64,000 bases of DNA from Petunia secreta (GCA_029990175.1 JARKIP010000011.1:868001-932000); one strand, 5' to 3'; positions 21,732 through 33,848 are shown, numbered from the stretch's first letter. The notes: generated from the letters alone by a model not told the origin. A program made the numbers and translations.

Positions 21732-24700
21732 ATGGGCTGCTTTCATTCTAAGGCAAAAAAGCAGTATCGTGGACACGAAGATCCTGTAAGCCTTGCGTCA
21801 CAAACAGCGTGTAAGTTACATGATGCTTTAAGTATGTACCGTGTACATATTATGTATTTTGAAATTATATTGTTATTATTAAAGTCTTGAAGTATTTTCC
21901 TAAAATATCTTTATTTTCCTAGCCGAGGGTCTATTGGAAACAGCCTCTCCACCTTGGTGGGGTAAGGTCTGCGTACATCTTACCCTCCCCAAACCCCACT
22001 TGTGGGATATACTGGGTATGTTGTTGTATTTTTAAAGTCTTTTAGTGAACAAGCAGAGCGATTGTTAAGAGAATTCTTAATATTGATCTGGAATTTCTTT
22101 TCCATTTTTAGTTGCTACAACCATATATAATGTTCATGCTTTCTTTTGGAGCGTCTGTAGTTATGCCTCCTTGTACCGGACAGAGAATTTACTATAGCTT
22201 TCTCCTATCATAAAGAGCTGAGACAGTAGCTTGAGGTGTTTATTCCTATGCAAGGTGTGATGAGTTTGTGAGCTTGATGATGAGGAAATATATGAAGAAG
22301 AGGCAACAGAAACCTACCTAGAAAGATAAAAATTTGAAATAGATTTATGTTAAAACAAAAAATGGATTCTTCGTGATCTGTGCAAAAGATTTCGTGCATT
22401 GTATCAAGAACTAGAGCCGAAAGGTACTAAGCTTGTTACCTCTTGGTGCTGGCTATATATCCTTGGGAATTCTGGGTTGCCCTTGTCATCTGTTTAAAGT
22501 TTTTCCTTCCTTATTGGTTTTAATTGGCTAAAGTTGATGAGCTAAAACGTTAGACAATTGTAGTTTCAGCATCATGTCTGATTTTATTTGGTTATCACGT
22601 ATTTGACTGAAAAACAGTTTTAGTGCGTATGCTTTTAAAAAAAACTTTTGCTGCTTATACTTTTCTTCTAGCCTTCCTGACTGGGATTTCTTTCTAGTAT
22701 CAACTCTCGTTCGTTCCTTTACTTATTGGTTTGCCTTTCTCTTGTCTTCTGCTTTTGCAGTTAGTGTTAGTGAAGTAGAAGCGTTGTTTGAGCTGTTCAA
22801 GAGTATTAGCAGTTCGGTAATTGACGATGGACTAATAAGCAAGGTAATCCTGCTAAATTGATGAATCTCGTCTTGTTAGCTTTCAGTGTGAGGTTATGAT
22901 TCCTAATGCATCCTTTGAAATGAGTTTTATGATTTATTACTTGCACAGCTAGGCATAAGTTTCCTGTGCCTTTCATCAGCTGGGCACACAGTTATGTTAT
23001 TCTCTCTCTCTCTCTCTCTCTTCCCCATCTTAGCCGATCACGTAATGGAGTGGGTTTTGGAGATTATTTTGGCTTGGTGACAAAAAATAGAAAAATTATG
23101 TCTTATTTATGAGGTATTTCAGAACAAGCATTTCTAGAAAAAAGAGCATCGAGAAAGTTTCATTGACAATGAGCTAATGGGAGTCTTCTTGTTTTTTATG
23201 TCAATGTTCTCAGGCATGAGGTGGAAGTTGCTTACTTTCTTAGGTACTTAGTTTTGTGTGGTCTGTGACATCTCATGCTTAAGGTTCTTGGAAAGTTGTA
23301 TTTGTTAAAACCGTAATGCACTAGGTAGCTGAAGCATTATGCTCGGGCTTTGTTCGCCTGTCTTTCACCTTGACTTTACAAATTGTCATGTAGTCTATTC
23401 TCTTTGGAAGCATTTAATTACATGATTAGTGATCATTTATTATGTAATTTTTTTGTTTTTTTTGTTTTAATACTAATGCAGTTACCTATGTCATATATTA
23501 AATTTTGGGAAGGATGTCACATTATACACTTAAAGTCCTTAGGAAGTTGTACATACGCTAGTGGGAGGTAGTGGATTAGATGAGATGTGCAATAGCTAGC
23601 TCAAACGATGGTATTACAAAAAGAAAAAAAAAAAAAACAAAAGACAAAATAATAGAGAGAGAAAGGGGCCTTGGAAGTCATCAAATATTTGCTTACTGCG
23701 TGGTAGTACATGACTGGGGTATCATTTTGTTGTTTGGGCTAGTTTTTTAACACCTTGAGTAATCTGCCTACCAAGGTTGGAGAAGGTGGGCTGACACCAA
23801 GTGTTGTAGGTCAAACTCCAACCTGGGACCCCCGGTTTTCACGGATGCACCTCAATTACTAGTCCATCCCCTCAGTGTCATGGCTGGAGTGTCTTTTCGC
23901 TTTGTTTGCTAATCTTTTAGCTTGCTGCATATTCAGCATTACGTAATCTACTGCAGTTCTCTTTGGAAAAATGTAACTGTGTTAATACTGAACTTGTGTT
24001 ATGTAATTTTATTTGTTAATTGTAAGAAAAATTATACAATTTTTCTTTTAAATGGAAAAATCATGTTGGATGTGCAGGAAGAATTTCAGCTGGCTTTATT
24101 CAAGAACAGAAAGAAAGAGAACCTTTTTGCAAATCGGGTATGGTACTTCATTGATTTCTTTGTTTTAGTTCTATTTGATATTGGACTGGCTGGTTAACTG
24201 TTCATGAAGCTTTGAGCATTTATAACAGTTGCTCAAGTGAACATGTATTCTGCATATAAGAGCACCTATATTGGTTCCGTAAATCTGGTGATTTACATCA
24301 TGTGGGATGTGCAGAGTTGGCAGCACGTTGAGCTGATGTATGTTTTTGCGTGAACAGCTACTAGATTATAATGAACTAAGATATTACTTTCCCTTTGGAT
24401 ATCTCTGCTTGTAGATTTTTGATCTCTTTGATGTGAAGCAAAAAGGGCTCATTGATTTTACTGATTTCGTGAGGGGCCTTCATGTCTTCCATCCTAATGC
24501 CCCACAAGAAGAGAAGATCAATTGTAAGTTAAAGAAAAGATGACGAAACTACATAGTTCGTTGACGTTTGACTTATTCAAATTTACTGCTTTATTGGCAT
24601 AAAAATGGTCACGCTGAAATCTCCCCGCCTTACAGTTTCATTTAGGCTTTATGATCTAGATGGCACGGGGTTCATAGAGCGGGAAGAGGTATGTTTTTTT

Positions 24701-27562
24701 CTTATGCATTTTCCTTGCATCTATAAGCATCTCGATATTGTTTGACTTGCTGAAGAGTTGGAGTTGTGTCTGTCGTGTTGCCTAATTTCTTTATGGGACT
24801 GAATGTAGTGCTGTCCATGGACAAAGTTAAGATCCCTATTGGTAAAATAATTAAGGCTTCCCAAATTATCAACTGTGGATAGTTAAAAGCCCAAAACTTT
24901 TACTTTTGGTTTGCATTTTCAACCGTAGATAATCACTCTAAATATTTTTGTAACCACACACAAAGGGTTGAATATACCGGAAACAGCCTCTCCATCTTCG
25001 TGGGGGTAAGGTCTGCGTACATCTCACCCTCCCCAGACCCCATTCATGGATATCACTGTTGTTGTTGTACACAAAGGGTTGAATACACTTGCTTGTCCTT
25101 TTATGTACCAAAACTGGACCTCTGACCTAACTCAATCTGAAAGCTAGATCAAGTGGTGAGGTTGCCCAAGACCTTATAGAGACATAACAACTCCTGCCAT
25201 CAAGTAATGTGGGACATTTGACATTTTCCGACTAACACACGACTGGATATCTTGAGTGTGGATAACCTAACATGGGGGATCCCAATAATGTGTAACCTTA
25301 CATCAGGGATGAGTGTGACACTAATACCTATTCAACTGTGTCACCTCTGTTGCCTTAAAGCTTAAGCTATTAGGGAGGGCTCACTTTTATTTACCGAATT
25401 AAGACTTTCACACAACCTCATGTTCAGGCTTAAACCTAGGAACTCTACTTGCTCTGCTGAGTCTGCTACAATATTAACAAAACATGGGTGTTGGGACTAA
25501 CTTTTCCAGAAAACTAATCCGAGTAGTGAGGATTGCTTATAAAGTGATTGCAGCATACCCTCAACCAATGTGGGACTTTAATAGGAACAAAGGCGATGAA
25601 CGTACATACGTGTCTGCACCTATTTATTATAGCCTTTAGATAAGTTGTTTATTCTGGATTATAGAAGAGAAGAAGTAATATATTACGTTATATTTTCAGC
25701 ACATCTTCTTTTTCTATGGGCTTTTCCTTACTGTTTACTGGTGCTCTATGGTCTCCTTCTGTTTGTTATCCCCCTCTTGGTTAAGAAAGGTGCGATGAGC
25801 CTTTTAGTGAAACTTTTAGATGAGATGTTCATGATACCATTCGACAATATGAGAAGGAATTCCAAAAAGAAGAAAGTAGAATAATTGGTGAAGCTACAGG
25901 TATGATGAAAATGTCACTCTAATTAAACCGAAAAGTGAAACTAACATTGGATCCTAGAACCTAATCTAACCGAACTGAACCACTACATAGATACATGCAT
26001 GCAATACAAAATAATGACAGAAGAGAGCATTACAAATGAGTACTGATCAATGATCATCACTAAATAGCTGCACTGTAATTAACAGAGATATAGTGATTTT
26101 AATCAATGATCATAACAGAGATATGGTGATATTTAATCAATTACTAGTAATTAAAACTGTGGTATACAGCTCTAGCTTTTAAATGAGACGGTCGCACACT
26201 TTAATTCATTGGCTTATCTCAGTCATGTTTAGAGTGACCAATGCCTGGACTATGACCTGGGGGGGGGGGGGGGGGGTAGGACGAAATGAATCTTAGTTTA
26301 CCTGATCAAAAGAAAAGAAATGTTAGTTAAAAGACATCTTGTGTTTCTAAGAAATTATTGTTGTCTGTTTAATCACTTAATAAGAGGGCAACTTGAATTT
26401 TTCTTTCTAGGCATAGAAGACCATTCAGTATTTAATCTTCTGCTTTTGATCTTTCAGTTGCTTTCTGCCTTGTTCTATGTTATAATTGCTTCACTTATCA
26501 AGAAAGGATAAAGAAAAGAAGCTTTCGTACAAGACTTTGCTGAGGCATTTCCAGCCATTCGGCACACTTCTTTACTGAGTGGCTTTGATTCTCTTTAAAT
26601 ACACTTAGTTGCGCTCTCCCCCCTCCCCCCTTTCTTTTTCTGCTGAAGTTCTTTGCAGCTAATTTGGCTTGGAAGCAGTAGGTTTTTGGCTGTTGTGCCT
26701 TCAAAGATTGATGAAGGATTATGCCAAGATTGCTCATACTTCAATAAAATGTTTGTTTCTATTGTGATATGTGTGCAGGTTTCTTAATTATCTGCAACTT
26801 TTGGCAGGTAAAACAAATGCTGATTGCACTTTTATGTGAGTCTGATATGAAGTTGGCTGATGAGACCATAGAGATAATTCTTGACAAGGTAATTTACTGA
26901 ATGAACAATCAAAGTTCCACTTTTCTAAACGTAGCTATGGACCCCTCTACCCCACCATCTAAGAATAGGTCTCAAGATTGTCTGATTTTAGCGTCACTTA
27001 GAGATAGGTGACTTAAAAATAAAATTTAAGGGCAGGTTTCATTCGTAGAACTGGTTGTTTGCTTTTCTTAGTTGTTTTAATCAGCAAAAGGAAAGGTTTA
27101 TCTTGCTTTTAGTGATTTAATGGAATTTTGAATAACAATTGATTGTAACCTCTATATGTAGAATTCTTGATAAGGCAATTCACTAGCTGTTGAATTAAAC
27201 TTCCAAACATAACCATGGACCCCTCTACCCTCTGTCTAAGAAGAGGTCCCGAGGTCAAGAGATCAATGCATGTTATATCTGCATTTAGTGTCACTTGGAG
27301 ATAGGTGGCTCTAGCTTGAAATAAGGGCTCGCTTTTTAGTTGTTTTATAATCATTTAAAGGAAAGATCTTTTTTTTTTCTTGCTTTTAGTGATCTAATGG
27401 AAATCTGAATAACCATTGATTGTAACCTCTTTATGTAGACATTTGTTGAGGCAGACTCAAATCAGGACGGAAAGATTGACAAATCTGAATGGCAGATTTT
27501 TGTTAGCCGTAATCCTTCATTACTGAAGATAATGACACTTCCGTATCTAAGGTACCGTTGTT

Positions 27563-27628
<66 letters not shown>

Positions 27629-27733
27629 TTGTCGTCATTGTCTGATGAGACTTATGTTTTGTGGTGCAGGGATATTACAACTACTTTTCCTAGTTTCGTG
27701 TTTCATTCTGAAGTTGATGAAATTGCTACATAA
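21732..27733 (+). CDS. CBL1: Calcineurin B-like calcium sensor (CBL1/CBL9 type), 8 coding exons
   Basis: The product is a small EF-hand Ca2+ sensor that binds and activates CIPK kinases at the plasma membrane in stress and ion-transport signalling. Coding exons are 21732..21810, 22761..22843, 24078..24137, 24415..24523, 24636..24688, 26808..26888, 27439..27551 and 27670..27733. All introns are GT-AG, all phases fit, and the total is 642 nt (213 aa), the usual CBL1/CBL9 length. The N-terminus MGCFHSK carries the Gly2 myristoylation and Cys3 acylation sites. EF-hand loops lie at residues 80-91 (degenerate), 117-128 (DLDGTGFIEREE) and 161-172 (DSNQDGKIDKSE). A degenerate first hand lies near residues 30-55. 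The C-terminus has FPSFVFHS, with Ser201 as the CIPK phosphorylation site. The protein has no stops or frameshifts, so the gene looks functional. CBL1 and CBL9 cannot be separated without a tree. Confidence 0.95.
21921..22030 (+). mobile_element. TS-type SINE / RTE tail fragment in CBL intron 1
   Basis: 'gagggtctattggaaacagc', 'ggtaaggtctgcgtacatct', 'ccccacttgtgggatatact' and a TTG-rich end are the 3' part of the Solanaceae TS SINE family. It shares its tail with the RTE LINE at 12543..12985. Confidence 0.75.
23001..23021 (+). repeat. (TC)n microsatellite in CBL intron 2
   Basis: An uninterrupted TC run of about ten units. Confidence 0.9.
23551..23640 (+). mobile_element. Solanaceae SINE fragment in CBL intron 2
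   Basis: 'gctagtgggaggtagtggatt', then diverged 'gatgtgcaatagctagc' and 'gatggtattacaaaaag' plus an A-rich tail. It is the same family as 20951..21066 but more decayed. Confidence 0.5.
24965..25068 (+). mobile_element. TS-type SINE / RTE tail fragment in CBL intron 5
   Basis: 'ccggaaacagcctctccatc', 'ggggtaaggtctgcgtacat', 'ccctccccagaccccattc', ending 'gttgttgttgta'. It has the same orientation as the gene and is the same family as 21921..22030. Confidence 0.8.
26259..26276 (+). repeat. Poly-G run in CBL intron 5
   Basis: Eighteen consecutive G residues. The true length may be uncertain in any read. Confidence 0.85.
26876..27438 (+). repeat. Tandem duplication of CBL intron 6 including the end of exon 6
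   Basis: Unit 1 (26876..27161) begins with the last 13 bases of exon 6, AATTCTTGACAAG, followed by the true donor GTAATT. It ends with 'taacctctatatgtag'. Unit 2 (27162..27438) begins AATTCTTGATAAG, followed by GCAATT, and ends 'taacctctttatgtag', the true acceptor of exon 7. Shared internal blocks include 'atggacccctctaccc', 'cttgcttttagtgat' and 'cattgattgtaacctct'. Intron 6 is therefore doubled, with a decoy acceptor at 27160..27161. Confidence 0.8.
27567..27625 (+). repeat. (AT)n microsatellite filling half of CBL intron 7
   Basis: About 29 AT units occupy 59 of the 118 bases of intron 7, between the donor at 27552 and the acceptor ending at 27669. Confidence 0.9.
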
Positions 27734-28030
27734 CTAAGGAAATTTTCTTTAGATAAGTCTTTTCTTTTTCTTCTAGCTTATTAGATGCACGGAATTTAGT
27801 TGGAGTTCGAGTATTTTGAGTATAGGAAATTTGAGGGTGATGGTAATACTAAAAAGTAGTATCACATTGTGCGAGGAGATTGCCCGCCTTCTACTTTGAA
27901 GTGATTTTATAATTGCCTCCAATTGATAGTGTGCAGGATCGTGAAGGTTATCGTGCCCTTTTTATCTATTTCTTTTACAAGATGATTGTAATACATATGT
28001 AGATTTTGTTTCTTGATCTGACAAATTGGC
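27734..28030 (+). other. Probable 3' UTR of the CBL gene
   Basis: AT-rich sequence directly after the TAA stop with no other feature. The polyadenylation point was not identified and the 28030 border is arbitrary. Confidence 0.35.
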
Positions 28031-29411
28031 ACGATACAAAGAAGATTAACATGATTCTTGCGAAAAATGGCACACTAATATGAGAGTTGGGCTAATTTTT
28101 TTTCCCACAGTATTGCATATGTTAGAGGTTTGGTACGGGTACGCACTCCCTTGCAATTATTTCTGAACTACAAATATTTCATCGAAGGATATATATATTA
28201 TTTTTATTTTTTGATTTTGATTTGAGTTGTGGGGTGGGGGGAATGTGTAAGGGCGTTGGTTGGAGGTAGGCATGGAGATAGCAGAGACCTGATTTCTTAG
28301 TCGAGGGTACTTATTGGCTTTATTGATTATCTGGTGAGCTAACCATGCATGATCTATTATATCTTCTATCAGAACGCAATCAAACATGAGAACTTCTAAT
28401 GTTAAAACAACGCACTCTGGTCCTCCAAAATTTTCAAAAAATTTCCTTATAGTCATCACTCGAATAAAGCCTCCCCCACCCCCCTCCCCTTGTTCCAATT
28501 TTCTATGCTCCCCATTGATGTTCTATTTGCTGCAATCTAAACAAACCTACAAATTGCGAAATAATATAGGGTAATTCATTTTTGTTTTCTGTCCAATTCA
28601 TATCAGATTGAAAACTTAAAAGAAGAATTAGGTTTGAACTGTGCTGCTTTTTAGTACTTCAGGGGGTTTGCAATTATAATCAAAGTTGTTTCAAGACTTT
28701 GTTCCAAATCCAATTGTTCTTAGAAGCACAAAAGTTCTTTGCTTTTCAGTTTTTTGCTCTATTTTCTTAATTTTTTCTGCTTTTCCTTCTTGTTTGAGAT
28801 TGAAGCATAATTGTTGTTCACTAGCCGTCTATATTTTTTGCTAAATGCCCCCAGAAAACACCATTCTACTCGAATAGTTTACTACGCCCGTGAGATATGT
28901 TTTGATATGATAAACAAGTACACATGCATGCGAGTTTGGAATCCAAGAACTATGCATCCATTCCTACAATCGAATGCCAAGTGCCTCGAGGACGAGCTAT
29001 GCTCTTTTTAACTAGAGGAACAAACACATTATTTCTATCTGTGTTATATATAAATGGCTAACAAGGGACAAACACAGCAACAACCAATTGTACTAAATGA
29101 AACAAAAATTGTACTGTACATTTGGGAGTTCCTCATTGTTCACTAATTTCTTTGCTCTTTCCAAAAGCACGTGTAGTGCACTTTAATTGCAATATTCCTA
29201 ATTTGGTGACAAATGTTTCCATCTTTATTTGTGTACGATATTTGGTTTCCTCTTGGATTTCATGCCCGTTCTCTGTCTTTCTCTTTTACTTCTTCCTTAT
29301 TAGTAGTTGACTATTGAGTTCCAAAAAATCAAGACTAACAACTCCATCAGCACCAAGTCCTTCCCATTCCGTGGAGATTAAAATGCTTCTACTAAAATAA
29401 TTCCTGGGGTT
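28031..29411. other. Intergenic, nothing recognised
   Basis: No frame here resembles a known domain. There is a short C-rich patch near 28470. Nothing else stands out. Confidence 0.4.
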
Positions 29412-29516
29412 TTCATTCAGATAATATTCCAGAAGTTCAAGATAAAAGGTGAGCCCTTTCACATAACCGATGATTTTAAGTGCCTTTATTTTGCATGTTG
29501 TCAGTATGAATTGCAA
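29286..29516 (-). pseudogene. Possible F-box/FBD-like gene fragment
   Basis: A 76-codon frame contains 'ALKIIGYVKGLTFYLELLEY', followed by a short tail. FBD domains typically end with a strand of the form 'vkI.gf.G...E.ell.yll.na..L'. No F-box or leucine-rich repeats are seen. The fragment overlaps the left arm of the hairpin, and its mirrored copy at 29960..30070 is more decayed. Weak call. Confidence 0.3.
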
Positions 29517-30085
29517 GTAATGAATCTACTGTAAAATTCCCATTCGAGACCTTGACCCTAAGGCAACTTTTATGCTCTTTGATATGGTTGTTTATGTCAA
29601 ATTAGTATAACTTACCATAGCACATATTGTGTTCGACTCATGGACACCTTATAGGAAATAAGTCGAACACAATATGTATGGTAAGTTATACTAGTTTGAC
29701 ATAAACAATAATATCAAAGAGCATAAAAATTGCCTTAGGATCAAGGTCTCAAATGGGAACATACCATTAATATAGCACACTATTAGAAAGTTGTAAAACA
29801 TAGTTTTCTATTTGTGCGCGAATTCTTCATGTTACATTATTTTTACCAATACAAACAAAAAGACCATATTTTTCAAAGTTCCAAATCCTGATGGATACAG
29901 GAAATTGAGCAATTTTCACCGACCAAAACGCATAAAATATTTCAAATTTTACAGTAGATTCATTACTTGCAATTCATTGTCTCACATATACTGACGACAT
30001 GCAAAATAAAGATATTTAAAATCATCGGTTATGTGAAAGGGCTCACATTTATCTTGAATTTCAGTAAAATTATCTGGGAAAAAAA
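29412..30085. repeat. Large inverted repeat built on a possible F-box/FBD gene fragment
   Basis: The left arm (about 29412..29645) is the reverse complement of the right arm (about 29662..30085). The inner pair is nearly perfect: 'gtgttcgact', 'taagttatact', 'gctctttgatat', 'caaggtctc'. The loop is about 20 bases (29643..29662). The right arm is interrupted by about 183 bases (29760..29942) absent from the left. The outer pair includes 'acataaccgatgatttta' and its complement. On the minus strand the left arm encodes 'IKALKIIGYVKGLTFYLELL' followed by 'EYYL', which resembles the FBD domain of F-box proteins. That protein identity is tentative. Confidence 0.7.
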
Positions 30086-31398
30086 GTAAACCTTGTACAT
30101 GACACTAGGGTATAATTTCAATAAAGTTATATTTATCTTCCAAAGGAATGCACGGGCCAACATTTTTTTAAGTAAATCTTTCTCTATCGCAGTCGATTCA
30201 TAGATAATGCAATAAAGGTATGCCTCCGAGTAACTAAACAATGTGCAAGGACAATGCTTTGATTGAAAATAACACAAGTAACCTCAATGAAAATACTTAT
30301 GTACGTACAATATGCTATTTAGACCAAACTACACACTGAAAGGACTTTCTGCCATTGTTAGATACTGCAAATTTTATGCATCTTCAACCACAGTGCAAGC
30401 ATCACTTGATTTAGCATGTGCTTTAAGTTTAATTCCCAAGTTTGTAGTGAGATAACCAAAAATAGCCCTGTAGAAAAAGCTCTTGAAAACTTTCAAAACC
30501 AAATAAACATTACAAATGTACATCTTACCATCTAAGGCTACATGAAATGTTAGCATGCTTAAAAAGAAAAATGTGTCAAACATATATTTTGTATCTTTAG
30601 TTTCTAAAGTGAGGGGAACTTTTTATTATGGTTATTCACAATACACTAATAGATAACCATGATCATGAAGATTAGATGTGATTAAAGAAAATAGTAGGGA
30701 AAAGAAGAAGGGTCTGCCCTAGCGAACTGTAAAAGCAATACCTCAAAGAAACTCATAGGAAATCGGCACAGGCCTATTTCCTCGGGTCCAATGAGCGTAC
30801 TATAATTACTGCTACTATCATTAATTAGTCGATTTCGATCTCCAAGGTGAGCTTTTCGGTTCTTCCTGGCGCTTTGAGATCTAAAATGAAGCCATAGAGA
30901 GAGTGATCAAGTAATTAGATGAGTTGCGCATCACTACCTTATTAATATGTAATAGCCACAGATATACAACAAATGTGACCATTTAACTTCAGATAGATCA
31001 CTCCAAGCAAAGTATTAACCTTCCACAGAAGACAACCACCCATCCCAAAGTACTTATAATCGCCCATTCATCTTTCTCTAATGTATTCCATAAAATCGAT
31101 TTGCTCACTAAATCGATATATTAAGGAGGTACCCTATTTAACACCATAGGATATGAATTGCAGACTGCCTCACAAGAATGTGAACTATATATTGTATCTC
31201 CCAATAACTTCTCTAAAGAAACATTTCAATCACATGAAACTGTGCGTAATTTGAAGAATTAGCTTTTTCATCTAGAAAAACATCGACAATGAAAAAGATA
31301 ACAAAAATAATATTTGGTGCAAGCCAACTCCATTTTGATACTACCTAACTTCTAGTCTCATGCTTTCCATTTTTATAAGCTGAATCTTATAGTGAAAG
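30086..31398. other. Intergenic, nothing recognised
   Basis: AT-rich sequence with short overlapping frames only. No domain, RNA gene or terminal repeat is apparent. Confidence 0.4.
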
Positions 31399-31478
31399 AT
31401 GAAACTATGAGTGGAGGCAGAGTTTTCAACAAGGGGTTCAAAATTAAAAAAACAAGATTAGACTTGTGTCAAGGGGGT

Positions 31479-32209
31479 TGTACGGGCCAAACCACGGAAG
31501 CAAATAACAAGTAACGGAAGCAAATGATAAACACGAGATCAAAGAAATAAGGGACGAGGAAGAACAGAAATAGAAGAAAGAACGAATCAAACTAACCAAA
31601 GTAGATTGATTCAAAGGGAGAAGACACTTGTACCACTAATGGGGTCACACTACTTCCAAGTAAGAGATACATGAAGCCAAGCTTCAACAAGAAGGACCTA
31701 GTCTCTTCTAAAGTCTGTTCTTCAATCTCAAAATCTAGCTTGAAAACTAGCTAATGAAATAAAATGACTAAGTGTGGTATTTATAGGTGTTCCACACTCC
31801 TAATGTAATGTCTAAAAATTTCTCAAATGATATAAAAAAAATACAAGCCTCGTAGGGCCAAAATAGGGATTCCATGTCCAAATCCCGTCCAAAACTAGGC
31901 AAAATAGGCGCCCCGCCTCAAAGTAGGCGCCCAGAGTAGGCAGTCCGCCCCAAAAGTAGGTGGCCAGAGATCCAGAGACTTGAACTCAAGTGGGTGGTCC
32001 GCCTCTGTAAATGGGCGGTCCGCCTGGCTGCTGTTTATGTGGTGGAGCACCGATGCTCCACTGCCTAAGCAGTCTTGGGCGCTTCTCTTTGCTTCTTATG
32101 GCCTTCGACTCATCTCCGAAGCTCTTGCCCTTGCATCCTCACACCCTTCCTTGTGCTCTCACGCTTGGCTCTTGATGGTTGACGCTTTGACTCAATTTTT
32201 CCCGCATCA
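31479..32209 (-). repeat. 3' LTR of element A
   Basis: It matches 45600..46331 nearly base for base. It starts TGTACGGGCC (the partner has TGATACGGGCC) and ends CCCGCATCA. It carries the GC-rich 'ggcggtccgcc' motifs at 31905..32035. The bases after 32209, read on the minus strand, are the purine tract CCTTTCAAGAAGGGGAGGA. Confidence 0.9.
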
Positions 32210-33087
32210 TCCTCCCCTTCTTGAAAGGATTTCGTCCTCGAAATCAAACCATCAAGCCTACATCCAAAACAAGCACAAACAACAAGCTTCCCACTACAAG
32301 AGTAGGTTAGTGCCCATAGTGTGGAAAACACACTCTTATGATAAAGCCAAGCATCAATAACAATGATAAAGCACATGTTTCCAAAGAAAACAACAAGTAC
32401 TTGGCTTCCCCAATGGGTGCACTGACACAACCCAAAATCCGGTTAGGTCGTGCTGGCACCCGACATCCTCCCCTAGACCTGTTGGGCGAACCCTTACTAA
32501 TTTAATTTGGAAAATAAATATAAAAATTCATAAATAAGGACAAGACTTCAAGAAAAAACACAGACATACTGATACCTCTAAGCTGTACAAAAGAAATTAC
32601 AGCTGACTACCCAACATACAAGGTTTAGGGCTGTCCAGACTAGACATCTAAGAGTACAAAAGAAGACAGATACCTCCTGAAGGGAGCAAAATGCAACTAA
32701 AATAATAACCAATAAACTGGTGGCCATCCGGAATAAAAGCTGGCTCACCCTGACAGCTGAAGTCGTCTTCGCTCCTTCAAAACGTAGCGAACTCAATCCT
32801 GGAGCGAACCTGCCGAAACGAAATAGATAGACAAGAAACAAACAACAAACAAGGGTGAATCAAAAGGACTCAATAAGTGGGGCAGACTAGCCACCTCAAA
32901 GAATAGGATAGCTAGCCAGGGAGAAAAGAAACAAATAAACCAAATTCCTCTTATTTAAATTATAAAAAGGCAGAGCCAGATAATAACTAGAAAAACGTAT
33001 GGAATCGCAAACTATTCAACAACCAGGAACGTAAGACAGCCAGAACATATAGGTATCCCGAACACATCAACAATCAGAAATACATCC

Positions 33088-33225
33088 TGTTGCGGCGTGC
33101 AACCCGATCCATATATTCATACCGCTGCGACGTGCAACCCGATCCATATATTTATACCGCTGCGACGTGCACCCGGTCCATATATTTATACCGCTGCGGC
33201 GTGCAACCCGATCCCCGCAACCCAG
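33088..33225. repeat. Tandem repeat of about 35 bp in the LTR of element B
   Basis: About four units of the form 'cgctgcgacgtgcaacccga' plus 'tccatatatttatac'. The same array is at 39470..39600 in the other LTR. Open frames on both strands here follow from the repeat. Confidence 0.85.
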
Positions 33226-33357
33226 AATACGAGCTAGAAATATATAGACAAATAAGCAATGCACGTATAAGCAGAACAGTAGTTATGTACCACAAGTCTA
33301 CACAATGGTATGAAATGAAATGATGCAAAGGGTCACATGTGCCCGTAATCCCATCCC

Positions 33358-33665
33358 GAAGCGGAATACTCCTGCATTCGAAGGGAATCCAATCTGATAA
33401 CCAACTGGAGCGGAATACTCCTGCTCCTGGGGCGGAATACTCCTGCACCCGATATAATATATACCAGAGGCGGAATACTCCTGCACTCTCCTGGGGCGGA
33501 ATACTCCTGCACCCGATATAATATAAACCAGAGGCGGAATACTCCTGCACTGAATATCTGACATAAGAGCGGAATACTCTTGCTCTTGGGGCGGAATCCT
33601 CCTACCCTCAATATGATACAATGGAGCGGAATCCTCCTGCTCCTGGGGCGGAATACTCATGCACC
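33358..33665. repeat. Array of GGCGGAATACTCCTGCAC repeats in the LTR of element B
   Basis: About ten copies of an 18-bp core, gCGGAATACTCCTGCaC, separated by 'ccgatataatatanaccaga' or 'tcctgg' spacers. The partner array in the other LTR is at 39736..40045. The repetitive AGVFRP/QEYSAPG-type frames read across it are by-products. Confidence 0.85.
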
Positions 33666-33848
33666 CAATATGATATGGAATGTAATGCATATGAATGACA
33701 TTTAATGCATATGAATGCAAGGTGATGCAATAATAACCCTTCACCGGCGCGGGACTCTCATCGACAACCGGGAAATAGATGCCAACTCACAGTCAGAGTA
33801 CAATGCTCAAATCCTCAATGAAACAACAACAATAGGACATAACATATA

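Noticed and set aside
33358..33665. Regular repeats with spacers, considered as a CRISPR array
   Set aside because: Spacers are themselves repeats, the DNA is plant nuclear and the array lies in an LTR.
33067..33744. Overlapping open frames on both strands with repeats such as AGVFRP and QEYSAPG, also at 39474..40122
   Set aside because: They arise from the 18-bp and 35-bp tandem arrays in the LTRs of element B, where several frames are open by chance.
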